From Solidesulfovibrio magneticus str. Maddingley MBC34 (GTDB lineage: Bacteria > Desulfobacterota > Desulfovibrionia > Desulfovibrionales > Desulfovibrionaceae), in the NCBI GenBank assembly GCA_000307955.1, contig ALAO01000131.1, positions 1-37,228 of the forward strand: a stretch of 37,228 nt of DNA, written 5' to 3'. A model generated the notes under the pieces. That model was not told the origin of the DNA, ran no database searches, and was given only the letters and a program-made list of their open reading frames with translations. Positions 19,365 to 27,895 of this stretch are shown here, in pieces (the first letter of the stretch is position 1; each line of letters begins with the position of its first letter). Both the position numbers and the translations under genes were made by a program.

Positions 19365-20999
19365 ATGTCGTGGGTCCAACAGTACCAACCGCTCGGAAGC
19401 TACGGGCTTTCCGCACTTGTCGCGGGCATCCCCCTGTACATGCTGTTCTACATGCTGGCGGTCAAACGCATGGCCGGCCACAAAGCGGCCTTTGCCGCCA
19501 CGCTCACCGCCGTCATCCTGGCCATCGTGGCCTGGGGCATGCCGGTGGGCCTGGCCATTGACGCCACCGTTTATGGCGCCGCCTTCGGCTTGTTCCCCAT
19601 CGTCTGGATCGTCGTCACCGCCATCTGGGTCTACAACATGACCGTCGAGTCCGGGGAATTCAACATCATCAAGAACTCCCTGGCCCAAATCACCGATGAC
19701 CGTCGGCTTCAGGCCATCTTCATCGCCTTCGCCTTCGGCTCGTTTATCGAAGGCACCGCCGGCTTCGGCACCCCGGTGGCCATCACCGCCGCCATGCTGG
19801 TGGGCCTCGGGTTCAACCCGCTCTACGCCGCCGGCATCTGCCTGATCGCCAACACCGCCCCGGTCGCCTTCGGCGCCATCGGCATCCCCATCGTGGTCGC
19901 GGCCAAGGTCACCGACCTCGACATGTTGAAAATCAGCGCCATCTGCGGCCGCCAGTTGCCCTTCCTGTCCATCATCGTGCCCCTTTGGATCTCGGTCACC
20001 ATGTGCGGCTTCAAGCGCACCATGGAAATCCTGCCCGCCGTCATCATCGCCGGCGTGTGCTTCGCCGGTTCCCAGTTCCTGGTTTCCAACTTCGTCGGCC
20101 CCTACCTGCCCGACATCATTTCCGCCATCGTGACCATCATCGGCCTGGGCCTGTTCCTCAAGGTCTGGAAGCCCAAGCAGACCTGGCACTTCCCGGACGA
20201 GCCCCCGGCCTCCCAGCGCACCGTCGAAGCCCAGTTCTCCGGCGGCGAAATCTTCCGCGCCTGGCTGCCCTACATCATCCTGGCCATCATGGTCTTTTTC
20301 TGGGGCATCGATTCCTTCAAGGCCATGCTGGACAAGATGTTCTTCATGAAGTTCGAATGGCCGGGCCTGCATAACCTGGTCGTCAAGACCGCTCCCATCG
20401 TGGCCAAGGACGCTGCCTATCCGGCCGTTTTCAACCTCAATCTGCTGTCCACCCCGGGCACGGCCATCCTGTTCGCCGGCCTGATCTCCATCATCTTCAT
20501 GCCGGGCTACGGCTACGGCAAGGGCATCGCCTGCCTGTTTAGGACCATCAAGCAGCTCAAGTGGCCCATCTGCACCATCTCCATGATCCTGGGCCTGGCC
20601 TACATCATGAACTACTCGGGCATGAGCTCCTCCATGGGCCTGGCCTTTACCGCCACAGGCGCGCTGTTCCCGTTCTTCTCGCCGATCCTCGGCTGGCTGG
20701 GCGTGTTCCTGACCGGTTCGGACACCTCCTCCAACGCCCTGTTCGGCTCGCTGCAGAAGACCACCGCCCAGCAGATCGGCGTCGATCCGCACCTGACCGT
20801 GGCCGCCAACTCCTCCGGCGGCGTCACCGGCAAGATGATCTCGCCCCAGTCCATCTCGGTGGCCACCGCGGCCTCCAACATGGTGGGCAAGGAAGGCGAC
20901 ATCTTCCGCTTTACCCTGCCCCACTCCCTGGCCATGCTCGGCTTCGTGGCCGTGCTGACCCTGCTCCAGGCCTACGCCCTCAAGTGGATGCTGCCCTAA
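19365..20999 (+). CDS. lctP: L-lactate permease, LctP family
   Basis: 544 residues with about 13 hydrophobic segments, the usual length for LctP/LldP proton-lactate symporters. The family hallmark FGSFIEGTAGFGTPVAITAA is at about residues 123-142. A second conserved stretch, SDTSSNALFGSLQKTTA, followed by AANSSGGVTGKMISPQSI, is in the C-terminal third. It brings lactate (or glycolate) into the cell for the two dehydrogenases beside it. I chose the ATG at 19365 because AAAAGGAG stands just before it; an upstream in-frame start at 19287 would add 26 non-hydrophobic residues and lies close to the hairpin. Confidence 0.96.
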   Translation: MSWVQQYQPLGSYGLSALVAGIPLYMLFYMLAVKRMAGHKAAFAATLTAVILAIVAWGMPVGLAIDATVYGAAFGLFPIVWIVVTAIWVYNMTVESGEFNIIKNSLAQITDDRRLQAIFIAFAFGSFIEGTAGFGTPVAITAAMLVGLGFNPLYAAGICLIANTAPVAFGAIGIPIVVAAKVTDLDMLKISAICGRQLPFLSIIVPLWISVTMCGFKRTMEILPAVIIAGVCFAGSQFLVSNFVGPYLPDIISAIVTIIGLGLFLKVWKPKQTWHFPDEPPASQRTVEAQFSGGEIFRAWLPYIILAIMVFFWGIDSFKAMLDKMFFMKFEWPGLHNLVVKTAPIVAKDAAYPAVFNLNLLSTPGTAILFAGLISIIFMPGYGYGKGIACLFRTIKQLKWPICTISMILGLAYIMNYSGMSSSMGLAFTATGALFPFFSPILGWLGVFLTGSDTSSNALFGSLQKTTAQQIGVDPHLTVAANSSGGVTGKMISPQSISVATAASNMVGKEGDIFRFTLPHSLAMLGFVAVLTLLQAYALKWMLP

Positions 21000-21026
21000 C
21001 CTCTAACCCTTAGCGCTAGCGTCTGG

Positions 21027-21060
21027 TACGGCCGGCTTCGCGCGCGCGTCGCCGGCCGTA
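21027..21060 (+). terminator. Terminator-like hairpin after the lactate permease gene
   Basis: TACGGCCGGC and its complement form a 10-bp stem with a GC-rich loop, and TTGTTT follows at once. It may end part of the transcripts before the lutC-type gene, which then would be expressed by read-through or from its own promoter. Confidence 0.65.
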
Positions 21061-21088
21061 TTGTTTCCGACCCTAAAGAGAGGTTCCC

Positions 21089-21712
21089 ATGACCACCCCC
21101 AATCTGGTCGAGCAACTGACGACGAAAGCCGGCCTGGTTTCGGCCACGGTACGCTGCGTCGCTTCCATGGACGAGGCCATGGCCTACGTCGCCGACGTCT
21201 GCGTCGGCAAGGAAGCCTGCCAGATCCTGGCTTCAGGCTGCGACGCGCCGCTTTCCGGCACGGCCGAGGCCCTGTGCGAAACCAAGCAGGATAAAATCAT
21301 CTGCGCCCCGGAAATGCCCGAAGACGCCATGGCCGCCCTGTCGGCCCAGTGCGCCGAGCGCGGCGTCAAGCTCATCACTTCCGGGATGCGTTCCTACCTC
21401 GGCGGCATCGACATCGGCCTCACCATGGCCGCCGCCGGCATCGCCGAGACCGGAACCGTGGTCGTCCGCTCCACCAACGAGGAAGTGCGCCTGGCCAGCA
21501 TGATCGCCGAGATCCATATCGCCGTGCTGCCCGCCTCGGCCATCGTGGCCGACTCCTATGCCCTGGAGCCCAGGCTGGTCGAATGGATGGGACAGCCCGA
21601 TTTCACCGCCTTTGTCACCGGCCCCAGCCGCACCGCCGACATCGAGCGCGTCCTGGCCCTGGGCGTACATGGGCCGCTGGAGCTGCACATCCTCATCTTG
21701 GAGGACAAATAG
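21089..21712 (+). CDS. lutC: LUD-domain protein, LutC family
   Basis: 207 residues. The LUD fold is recognised by SGMRSYLGGIDIGLTMAAAG, ETGTVVVRS and the closing VTGPSRTADIERVLALGVHGP, all typical of LutC/YkgG. LutC is a soluble member of the LutABC L-lactate dehydrogenase complex and has no cofactor motif of its own. An AGAGAGG box stands upstream of the ATG. The gene ends directly against the next one, whose ribosome-binding site GGAGG lies in the last codons of this gene, so the two are coupled. Confidence 0.92.
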   Translation: MTTPNLVEQLTTKAGLVSATVRCVASMDEAMAYVADVCVGKEACQILASGCDAPLSGTAEALCETKQDKIICAPEMPEDAMAALSAQCAERGVKLITSGMRSYLGGIDIGLTMAAAGIAETGTVVVRSTNEEVRLASMIAEIHIAVLPASAIVADSYALEPRLVEWMGQPDFTAFVTGPSRTADIERVLALGVHGPLELHILILEDK

Positions 21713-23872
21713 ATGCAAGACGCCACCACCCTCAAGGAATACCGCAAGCAATTGCGCGAAGCGCTTGAAAACGATTTCCAGCGCCAGGCCCTGGACAATT
21801 TCGCCGTGGCCTACCGCACCTCTCGGGCCAACGCCTTCGCCGACATCGACGCCCCGGAACTGATTGCCGAGATCGCTGCGGCCAAGGACGAATCCATCGG
21901 CCGCCTGGAGGAACTCTTCCAGGAATTCAAACGCCACGCCGAAGCCGCCGGCACCAAGGTCCACCTGGCCGCCACCGCCCACGAGGCCAATGAGATCATT
22001 GCTCGCATCGGCAAAGAAAATAACGTCAAGACCATCGTCAAATCCAAGTCCATGACCGCCGAGGAGACCCACTTAAACGACCACCTCGAGGCCCAGGGCT
22101 TTGAAGTGACCGAGACCGACCTTGGCGAATGGATCATCCAGCTGCGCCATGAAGGCCCGACCCACATGGTCATGCCGGCCATCCATCTGTCGCGCTATCA
22201 GGTGGCCGACCTGTTTTCCGAGGTCACCCACAAGCAGCAGGACGTGGACATCCAAAAGCTGGTCAAGGTGGCCCGCCGGGAACTGCGGCCCAAATTCTGC
22301 CAGGCCGACATGGGCATCTCCGGGGCCAACTTCGCCATTGCCGCAACCGGCACCATTGGCCTTATCACCAACGAAGGCAACGGGCGGCTCACCACCACCC
22401 TGCCCCGCGTCCATGTGGCTCTGGCCGGCGTCGACAAGCTCATGCCGACCCTGCACGACGCGCTGCGCATCATCCGCTGCCTGCCCAAAAACGCCACCGG
22501 TCAGGCCATCACCTCCTATGTCACCTGGATCACCGGCACTGTGCCTTGCGAGCCCTCCCCCGGCGGAACCAAGGTCAAGCATGTGGTCTTTCTGGACAAC
22601 GGCCGTCTCGCCATGGCCCGGGACCCGGAATTCAAACAGGTGCTGCGCTGCATCCGCTGCGGGGCCTGCGCCAACGTCTGTCCCATCTACCGTCTGGTCG
22701 GCGGCCACAAGTACGGCCACATCTACATCGGGGCCATTGGCCTTGTCGCCACCTACTTCTTCCACGGCCGGGAGAAGGCCAAAAACCTGGTCCAGAACTG
22801 CCTCAACTGCGGAGCCTGCAAGGCCGTGTGCGCCGCCGGCATCGACCTGCCGACGCTGATCAAGGAAGTCCACGCCCGCATCCAGGACGAGGAAGGCCAT
22901 CCGCTGTATTCCACGGCCGTGGGCCAGGTGCTGAAAAACCGCAAGCTCTTCCACACCATGCTCAAGTCCGCCCGGCTGCTGCAAAAGCCGGTCACCGGCG
23001 GCACGCCCTACCTGCGCCATCTGCCCATGTTCCTGTTCAAGGACCAGGACTTCCGCGCCCTGCCGGCCGTGGCCGACGAAGCCTTCCGCGACAAGTGGGA
23101 ACGCATCAAGCCCCGGGTGGCCGACGCCAAGCTCAAGGTGGCGCTGTTCTCGGGCTGCGTGCAGGACTTCGTCTATCCCGAGCAGATGGAAGCGGCCGTG
23201 GCGGTCATCGCCTCCAAACAGGGCGTGGCCATGGAGTACCCCATGGGCCAGTCCTGCTGCGGCCTGCCGCTGCAGATGATGGGCGAGAAGCAGGCCGGCC
23301 GCGAGCTTGCCGCCCACAACATGAACGCCATCGACGCCCAGGACTTCGACTACATCGTGACCATGTGCGCCTCCTGCGCCTCCTACCTCAAGCACGGCTA
23401 CAAGCGGCTTTTCGCCGACGATCCGGCCATGGCCTACAAGGCCGCCCAGTTCGCCCACCGGGTCATCGACTTCAGCTCCTTTGTCCGCGACGTGCTAGGC
23501 ATCGCCGACGAGTCCTTCACCGGACCGAGCAAGAAGGTGACCTACCACGCTCCCTGCCACCTGTGCCGAGGCCTGGGCGTCACCGAAGCGCCCCGCGCCC
23601 TTCTCGGCGAAGCCGGCCTGGAATACGTGCCCGCCGCCGAGGAAGACGTGTGCTGCGGCTTTGGCGGCACCTTCTCGGTGAAGTTCCCGGAACTGTCCCG
23701 GGAACTGCTCGGCAAGAAGCTCGCCAATTTGAAGGCCACCGGCGCGACCGCCATGGCTACCGATTGCCCGGGCTGCATTATGCAGATTCGCGGCGGCTTC
23801 GAGGCCGAAAAGACGCCCTTCGAAGTGCGCCACGTGGCCGAATACCTGGCCGAACGCCTCAAGCATAAATAA
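21713..23872 (+). CDS. LutB-LutA fusion, Fe-S L-lactate dehydrogenase
   Basis: 719 residues. Residues 1 to about 300 form a LutB-type LUD domain (GISGANFAIAATGTIGLITN). Two [4Fe-4S] motifs follow: CIRCGACANVCP from Cys313 and CLNCGACKAVC from Cys363. From about 470 to the end there are two CCG domains (FSGCVQDFVYP, QSCCGLPLQMMG, CHLCRGLG, VCCGFGGTFSVK, CPGCIMQIRGG), which equal the separate LutA protein of Bacillus. The length is about the sum of LutB and LutA. It should oxidise L-lactate to pyruvate together with LutC. The start follows the lutC stop directly. The fusion is intact, with no sign of frameshift. Confidence 0.92.
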   Translation: MQDATTLKEYRKQLREALENDFQRQALDNFAVAYRTSRANAFADIDAPELIAEIAAAKDESIGRLEELFQEFKRHAEAAGTKVHLAATAHEANEIIARIGKENNVKTIVKSKSMTAEETHLNDHLEAQGFEVTETDLGEWIIQLRHEGPTHMVMPAIHLSRYQVADLFSEVTHKQQDVDIQKLVKVARRELRPKFCQADMGISGANFAIAATGTIGLITNEGNGRLTTTLPRVHVALAGVDKLMPTLHDALRIIRCLPKNATGQAITSYVTWITGTVPCEPSPGGTKVKHVVFLDNGRLAMARDPEFKQVLRCIRCGACANVCPIYRLVGGHKYGHIYIGAIGLVATYFFHGREKAKNLVQNCLNCGACKAVCAAGIDLPTLIKEVHARIQDEEGHPLYSTAVGQVLKNRKLFHTMLKSARLLQKPVTGGTPYLRHLPMFLFKDQDFRALPAVADEAFRDKWERIKPRVADAKLKVALFSGCVQDFVYPEQMEAAVAVIASKQGVAMEYPMGQSCCGLPLQMMGEKQAGRELAAHNMNAIDAQDFDYIVTMCASCASYLKHGYKRLFADDPAMAYKAAQFAHRVIDFSSFVRDVLGIADESFTGPSKKVTYHAPCHLCRGLGVTEAPRALLGEAGLEYVPAAEEDVCCGFGGTFSVKFPELSRELLGKKLANLKATGATAMATDCPGCIMQIRGGFEAEKTPFEVRHVAEYLAERLKHK

Positions 23873-23898
23873 GCCGCTCGACCGGCGACCACGCTCTC

Positions 23899-23933
23899 AA
23901 GGCCGCGACACCCGTCGCGGCCTTTTGCGTTTC
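23899..23933 (+). terminator. Intrinsic terminator of the lactate operon
   Basis: AAGGCCGCGAC, a 4-nt loop ACCC, then the exact complement, running into TTTTGCGTTT. This is a classical stem and T tract, 26 nt beyond the stop of the LutB-LutA gene. Confidence 0.92.
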
Positions 23934-24012
23934 ATGACGGTTTAGCCAGGGAATCTTGTAACAGGGGATAAAGGAGCGTAGGAAACAGGCCATCCGTCCA
24001 TAAGGAGCGTCC

Positions 24013-24945
24013 ATGGCGTCCATCGCTTCGCCCCGCCCGTCTTGGCAGCGCCGGCTGTTCCCGGCGGCCTGCCGGCTGTTGGTCCTCGGGCTGCTGTGTG
24101 GTTGCGGCGGCCAGGATTTCCAGGCCAACCTGCACGCGCTGCTGGAAAAGCAGCGCCTGGCCGCCCAGTTGCAGCAAAGCCTGCTGACGACCTCGGACGG
24201 GGCCAACAAGTCCCTGCTCGCCCCGGACGAGGAAGCGGCCTCGCGACAGGCGGCCGCCGCCAAGGCCGCCTTCGAGGCCGGCGCGGCGCAATTGCAAAGC
24301 CTCTCGGCGCTGATTGAAAAAGGGAAAAATCCCAAGGAGATCGAAGCGATCAAACCGGTTGTCGCGGATTTCGCGGAACTGGGCTCCGCCTACGCGGCCC
24401 TGCACGCCTTGGTTGCCCGCAACACCAACGTGCGCGCCGCGCGGCTGTCGCGCTACGAGGCCGCCCAGGCCGTCGACCGGTTGCGGCAGGCCTTGGCCCC
24501 GGTCCTGGCCGCTCCCGACTGTCCGGCCGCTGCGGCGGCCCTGCGCGCCATTGCCGCCGCCCAGGCCATCCTCATCCTCCATCCGCTGCATATCGACGAG
24601 CGCTCAGCCGCCGGCATGGACGCCCTGGAAGCGGCCATGAACCAGGACGACCGCGAGGCCCGGGCCGCGCTGATTGCCCTAGCCGATTTGGCCGCTACGT
24701 CCGCCTTGTCCGGCCCATCCGGTGACGATGGAGCCGAAGCCCAGGCGGCCAAGGCCGCCCAGGACGCCTACGAGGCCTTCTGGACCGTCCACGCCGCCAT
24801 CATCGGGCTTTCCCGGGAGAATTCCAACATCGAGGCCATTGCCCTGACCATGGGGCGCAAGCAACTGCTGCAGGCCAAGATCCTCACCGATCTGGCCGCC
24901 CTGGCCGCCGTCATCGACGAGAAGCAGTTCACGGCCACGCGCTAG
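24013..24945 (+). CDS. Predicted lipoprotein of unknown function, helical
   Basis: 310 residues. The N-terminus is positively charged, followed by a hydrophobic stretch and the lipobox LCGC with the lipidated Cys at about 31. The rest is Ala-rich and almost certainly all alpha-helical, with regular spacing of Leu and Ala as in long helical bundles. The C-terminal stretch SRENSNIEAIALTMGRKQLL is the least repetitive part. I do not recognise a family. AAGGAG stands before the ATG at 24013. It lies alone between the lactate operon terminator and the bidirectional terminator at 25169, so it is probably its own transcription unit. A role in envelope structure or as a periplasmic helical sensor is possible, but nothing in the sequence decides this. 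Confidence 0.75.
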   Translation: MASIASPRPSWQRRLFPAACRLLVLGLLCGCGGQDFQANLHALLEKQRLAAQLQQSLLTTSDGANKSLLAPDEEAASRQAAAAKAAFEAGAAQLQSLSALIEKGKNPKEIEAIKPVVADFAELGSAYAALHALVARNTNVRAARLSRYEAAQAVDRLRQALAPVLAAPDCPAAAAALRAIAAAQAILILHPLHIDERSAAGMDALEAAMNQDDREARAALIALADLAATSALSGPSGDDGAEAQAAKAAQDAYEAFWTVHAAIIGLSRENSNIEAIALTMGRKQLLQAKILTDLAALAAVIDEKQFTATR

Positions 24946-25037
24946 TGTCGCATCCCTTAACAATACGACAATTTTTATAAAAATAAATAATTTCAAAATG
25001 TTACAGGCAATTCCTTGTGTACGCTTCGTGAACGAGA

Positions 25038-25200
25038 TACTAGGCCTTTGCCCGGCCCGACGCCAGGGCGAGAAGCGGCGCGGCCGTCGCGCCCCGGATG
25101 TCTCGCCGGGCAGCCCCGCCACTCTCGGATAATCGCCGACGACGCAGGTGTCCCAACAAAACGAAAACGCCCGCTTCCCCAAGGGGAGGCGGGCATTTCT
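25038..25200 (+). ncRNA. Candidate small RNA (promoter, structured body, terminator)
   Basis: TTGTGT (25015-25020), 17 nt and TACTAG (25038-25043) form a plausible promoter at the edge of an AT-rich stretch. Just after the expected start, nested stems can form: TGCCCGGC (25049-25056) with GCCGGGCA (25105-25112), or GGCGAGA (25067-25073) with TCTCGCC (25101-25107), enclosing the hairpin GGCGCG-GCCGT-CGCGCC (25077-25093). The outer two overlap by three bases, so they compete in part. The stretch ends in the terminator hairpin at 25169-25194. It has no convincing open frame. I match it to no known RNA family. Confidence 0.3.
25169..25194. terminator. Bidirectional terminator between lipoprotein side and moaC
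   Basis: GCCCGC-T-TCCCC and GGGGA-G-GCGGGC form a 12-bp stem with an AA loop. On the minus strand, after moaC, it runs into CGTTTTCGTTTTG, a good T tract. On the plus strand ATTTCTCTC follows, which is weaker. Confidence 0.85.
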
Positions 25201-25220
25201 CTCATGGGCCGAGGCGCGGC

Positions 25221-25733
25221 TCAGGATGCCGGATAGGGCCGGCCGGCCGGCCAGTCGGGTGAGACGAAGGTCCCGGACTTGCCGCCGGACTTGAAAAGGA
25301 GCTTGGCCTGGCTGATGACGATGTCTTTCTGCACGGCCTTGCACATGTCGTAGATGGTCAGCGCCGCGACCATGGCGGCGGTCAGGGCTTCCATCTCCAC
25401 GCCGGTTTCGGCCACGGTGGAGGCTTCGGCCTCCACGCGCACCACGGCTGCGGCCTGATCCACGTCGAAACGGACGTCGGCATGGGCCAAGGGCAGCGGA
25501 TGGCACAGCGGGATGAGGTCGGCGGTGCGTTTGGCGGCCATGATGCCGGCGATCTTGGCGGTGTTGAGGGCATCGCCCTTGGGCAAGGCGGCCGTGGCGA
25601 GCAGGGCCATGGTGGCCGGCGACACATGCACTTCGCAGGCGGCCACGGCCAGCCGGCGGGTCTTGGTCTTGCCGCCGACGTCCACCATGCGGGCCGCGCC
25701 GTCGGCGTCGAGATGGGTAAAGCCTCCGCTCAT
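25221..25733 (-). CDS. moaC: Cyclic pyranopterin monophosphate synthase
   Basis: 170 residues, slightly longer than the usual 160. MoaC acts with MoaA in the first step of molybdenum cofactor synthesis, rearranging the GTP-derived cyclic intermediate into cPMP. Signatures visible are [16 protein letters not shown], the catalytic [21 protein letters not shown] and [13 protein letters not shown]. The gene starts 7 nt after the TPR gene, without a strong ribosome-binding site, so translation may be coupled. A cell with molybdo- or tungsto-enzymes such as formate dehydrogenase would need it. It is followed by a strong terminator. Confidence 0.97.
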   Translation of the reverse strand: MSGGFTHLDADGAARMVDVGGKTKTRRLAVAACEVHVSPATMALLATAALPKGDALNTAKIAGIMAAKRTADLIPLCHPLPLAHADVRFDVDQAAAVVRVEAEASTVAETGVEMEALTAAMVAALTIYDMCKAVQKDIVISQAKLLFKSGGKSGTFVSPDWPAGRPYPAS

Positions 25734-25740
25734 GGCCTGC

Positions 25741-26157
25741 CTACTTGAACTCCGGCACTTTGACCTTGCGGTCGATGCGCTTGGCGGCCACGGCGTCTTC
25801 CTTGGCCTTGGCCTCGTCGCCGAGCTTGACGTAGAGCATGGCCCGGTTGCCCAGGGCTTCGGCCATCTTGGCGTCGAGCTCGATGGCCTTGGAGTAGTCG
25901 GCCAGGGCCTTTTGCAGGTCGTTTTTGGCTTCCTGGCACATGCCGCGCAGGTTGTAGGCGCTGGCCAGGTTTTTCACGTCGCCGCCCGCGCCGGAATCGA
26001 CGATGCGGGTGAAGGCGGCGATGGCCGTGTCCATATCGCCCTTGTTGGCGGCCGAGATGCCCTGACGGTAGTCGTCAGTGGGCCCGGCCATGGCCGCGCC
26101 GGGCAGCGCCAGGATCAAAGCCAGCGCCATCACGGCGCCACGCATGCGTTTGCCCAT
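25741..26157 (-). CDS. Secreted small TPR-repeat protein
   Basis: 138 residues with a clear signal peptide ([19 protein letters not shown]). The remaining part has about two to three tetratricopeptide repeats ([70 protein letters not shown]). TPR units bind other proteins, so it is probably a periplasmic scaffold. The partner is unknown. It starts one base after the dnaJ stop and lies before moaC, but neither neighbour explains its role: DnaJ acts in the cytoplasm. Confidence 0.85.
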   Translation of the reverse strand: MGKRMRGAVMALALILALPGAAMAGPTDDYRQGISAANKGDMDTAIAAFTRIVDSGAGGDVKNLASAYNLRGMCQEAKNDLQKALADYSKAIELDAKMAEALGNRAMLYVKLGDEAKAKEDAVAAKRIDRKVKVPEFK

Positions 26158-26158
26158 G

Positions 26159-27268
26159 TCAGTTCCCCATGGCCTCCTTGGCCTTGCGAAAGAAGCTTTT
26201 GACTTTCTTCATGGGCTTTTGCTCGTCGAGCTCCTCGAATTCGCGCAAAAGCTCTTCCTGCTTCTTGGTCAGCCCACGGGGCGTGACCACGGTCACGTGG
26301 ACGAGCAGATCGCCCTTGCGGGTCGACCCCGGGATGGGCAGGCCCAGGCCGCGCAGGGAAAACACCTCGCCGCTCTGGGTGCCCTTGGGGATCTCCATGG
26401 TCTCGTCGCCGTCCAGGGTCGGCACCTCGATCTTATGGCCAAGAGCGGCCTGCACGAAGGTGATGTCCTGGCGATAGACGAGATCCTGGCCCTGGCGCTC
26501 GAAAATCTTGTCGGCCTCGACATGGAGGATGACGTAGAGATCGCCCGGGGGGCCGCCGTGCAGGCCCGGATCGCCCTCGCCGCGGAGGCGCAGGCGGCTG
26601 CCGTCGTCCACGCCGGCCGGCACGCGGACCTTGAGTTCGCGGGTCTGGCGGGTGATGCCCCGTCCCCGGCACTCCTTGCAGGGCGTGGCGATGACGCGCC
26701 CTTCGCCCCGACAGGACGGACAGCTGACGGCGATGCGGAAAAAGCCCTGGCTCTGGACCACCTGGCCCGAGCCGCCGCAGTGCCGGCAGGTCTCGGCCGA
26801 GGTGCCGGGTTCGGCCCCGGAGCCGTTGCAGACGTGGCATTGGACATTTTTGGGAATCTTGAGCGTGACTTCCGTGCCCCTGGCCGCGTCGCGGAAGGAG
26901 ACGTTTAAGTCGTAGCGCAGGTCGTTGCCGGCCTGGGGGCGCGGCCCGCGCGAGGCGCGGCCGCTGAACCCGAAAAACTCCCCGAAAATATCGGAAAAGG
27001 CGCTGAAGACGTCGTCGGTGGTGCCGAAACCGCCGAACCCGTTGCCGCCCAGGCCCTCATGGCCGAAGCGGTCGTAGCGCGCCCGGTTTTCAGGGTTGCG
27101 CAACACCTCGTAGGCCTCGGCCGCTTCCTTGAACTTGGATTCGGCTTCGGGGTCGTCGGGGTTGCGATCGGGGTGGAACTGGAAAGCCTGTTGGCGGTAG
27201 GCCTTCTTGATGGTCTCGTCGTCGGCGTCGCGGGCGACACCCAGCACTTCGTAATAATCCCGGGGCAT
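26159..27268 (-). CDS. dnaJ: Chaperone protein DnaJ
   Basis: 369 residues, close to the normal length. The J domain has His32-Pro33-Asp34 ([10 protein letters not shown]), which stimulates the ATPase of DnaK. A Gly/Phe-rich linker follows (GGNGFGGFG). The zinc region has four CxxCxGxG-type units, [24 protein letters not shown] and CKECRGRG, and then the C-terminal substrate-binding domains ([29 protein letters not shown]). I chose the ATG at 27268 because [10 protein letters not shown] is the canonical DnaJ start; the open frame continues upstream into rpoZ in another frame and is not coding. It begins 8 nt after rpoZ. No dnaK or grpE is nearby. Confidence 0.97.
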   Translation of the reverse strand: MPRDYYEVLGVARDADDETIKKAYRQQAFQFHPDRNPDDPEAESKFKEAAEAYEVLRNPENRARYDRFGHEGLGGNGFGGFGTTDDVFSAFSDIFGEFFGFSGRASRGPRPQAGNDLRYDLNVSFRDAARGTEVTLKIPKNVQCHVCNGSGAEPGTSAETCRHCGGSGQVVQSQGFFRIAVSCPSCRGEGRVIATPCKECRGRGITRQTRELKVRVPAGVDDGSRLRLRGEGDPGLHGGPPGDLYVILHVEADKIFERQGQDLVYRQDITFVQAALGHKIEVPTLDGDETMEIPKGTQSGEVFSLRGLGLPIPGSTRKGDLLVHVTVVTPRGLTKKQEELLREFEELDEQKPMKKVKSFFRKAKEAMGN

Positions 27269-27276
27269 TGTTTTTT

Positions 27277-27501
27277 CTATTTGGTTACAGGAAGAAACAC
27301 GCCGGCTTCCTCGATGGAATCGGCCGGCATCACCTCGCCGGCGGCGATTTCGCGCAGGGCGGTGACGACTTCCTTGTTCTTGCATTCCACCAGCGGATCG
27401 TAGCCTTCGCGGTACTGGTGCACCCGCTTGATGGCCATCTGGACGATGAGGAAACGATTGTTGATCTTTTCCAGGCAATCTTCGACGGTAATGCGCGCCA
27501 T
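27277..27501 (-). CDS. rpoZ: RNA polymerase omega subunit
   Basis: 74 residues. [29 protein letters not shown] is replaced in many species by only minor variants, and the family ends with a short acidic tail, as here. Omega helps assemble and stabilise the polymerase core around the beta-prime subunit. I chose the ATG at 27501 because AAGGAG stands 8 nt upstream; the frame can be extended by 12 residues, which are not family-like. It is the first gene of the rpoZ-dnaJ-TPR-moaC group, most likely one transcript. Confidence 0.93.
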   Translation of the reverse strand: MARITVEDCLEKINNRFLIVQMAIKRVHQYREGYDPLVECKNKEVVTALREIAAGEVMPADSIEEAGVFLPVTK

Positions 27502-27895
27502 GCGGTTCTCCTTGCGTCGGATCGGTAGGCGTCCCACCGGTGCGCCTTGGCGCTACCTTGGTAAGACGTATTCTTGCCCCGTCAAGGGGCGACGTGCCCG
27601 GGCCGGCCGGATGACCGGACTGGTCGGGCCGGGATAGTCCAACGCGAAACCGAAGTTTTTAGACAAATACATCCATCCCCGTCAAGAGGCTTCTGCCTGG
27701 GCAGCGCCGAAGCCGCCTCCGTGGAGCTTCCCGAACCGACAAGGATATCAGATAATATCCTTCGAATATTTCATTGCGACAACCCGAAACAATTCTGCTC
27801 CCGTCAAAAGCCCGAAACAGGCCAGCAGATCGAAGTCCCGGCGGACCGAGACGGCCGGGTCCAGGCCACCCCGGCGTCCCCTCTCAGACAAGGCG
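27502..27895. other. Promoter-bearing gap before rpoZ
   Basis: 394 nt without a credible gene. The minus strand carries three copies of TTGACGGG. One (near 27575-27582) has TACCAA 16 nt further on and could be the rpoZ promoter; another (near 27676-27683) is followed by TAAAAA at 18 nt. An inverted repeat lies at 27741-27762. Near 27805-27825 a small stem GCCTG-TTT-CGGGC followed by TTTT on the minus strand may end the transcript of the OPT-like gene. Confidence 0.4.
27741..27762. repeat. AT-rich inverted repeat in the rpoZ upstream region
   Basis: AAGGATAT, six bases CAGATA, ATATCCTT: a perfect 8-bp inverted repeat, unusually AT-rich for this genome. It looks like an operator for a dimeric regulator. 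Its target could be rpoZ or an unseen small transcript. Confidence 0.4.

Noticed and set aside
25095-25160. Segment resembling a cobalamin riboswitch core (GCAGCCCCGCCACT)
   Set aside because: Other conserved riboswitch parts, such as the GGTG...AATCC element, are absent. It does not lie in front of a cobalamin gene; it is downstream of moaC and on the opposite strand.
27269-27478. N-terminal extension of DnaJ
   Set aside because: It lies inside rpoZ in another frame; [10 protein letters not shown] at 27268 is the family start.
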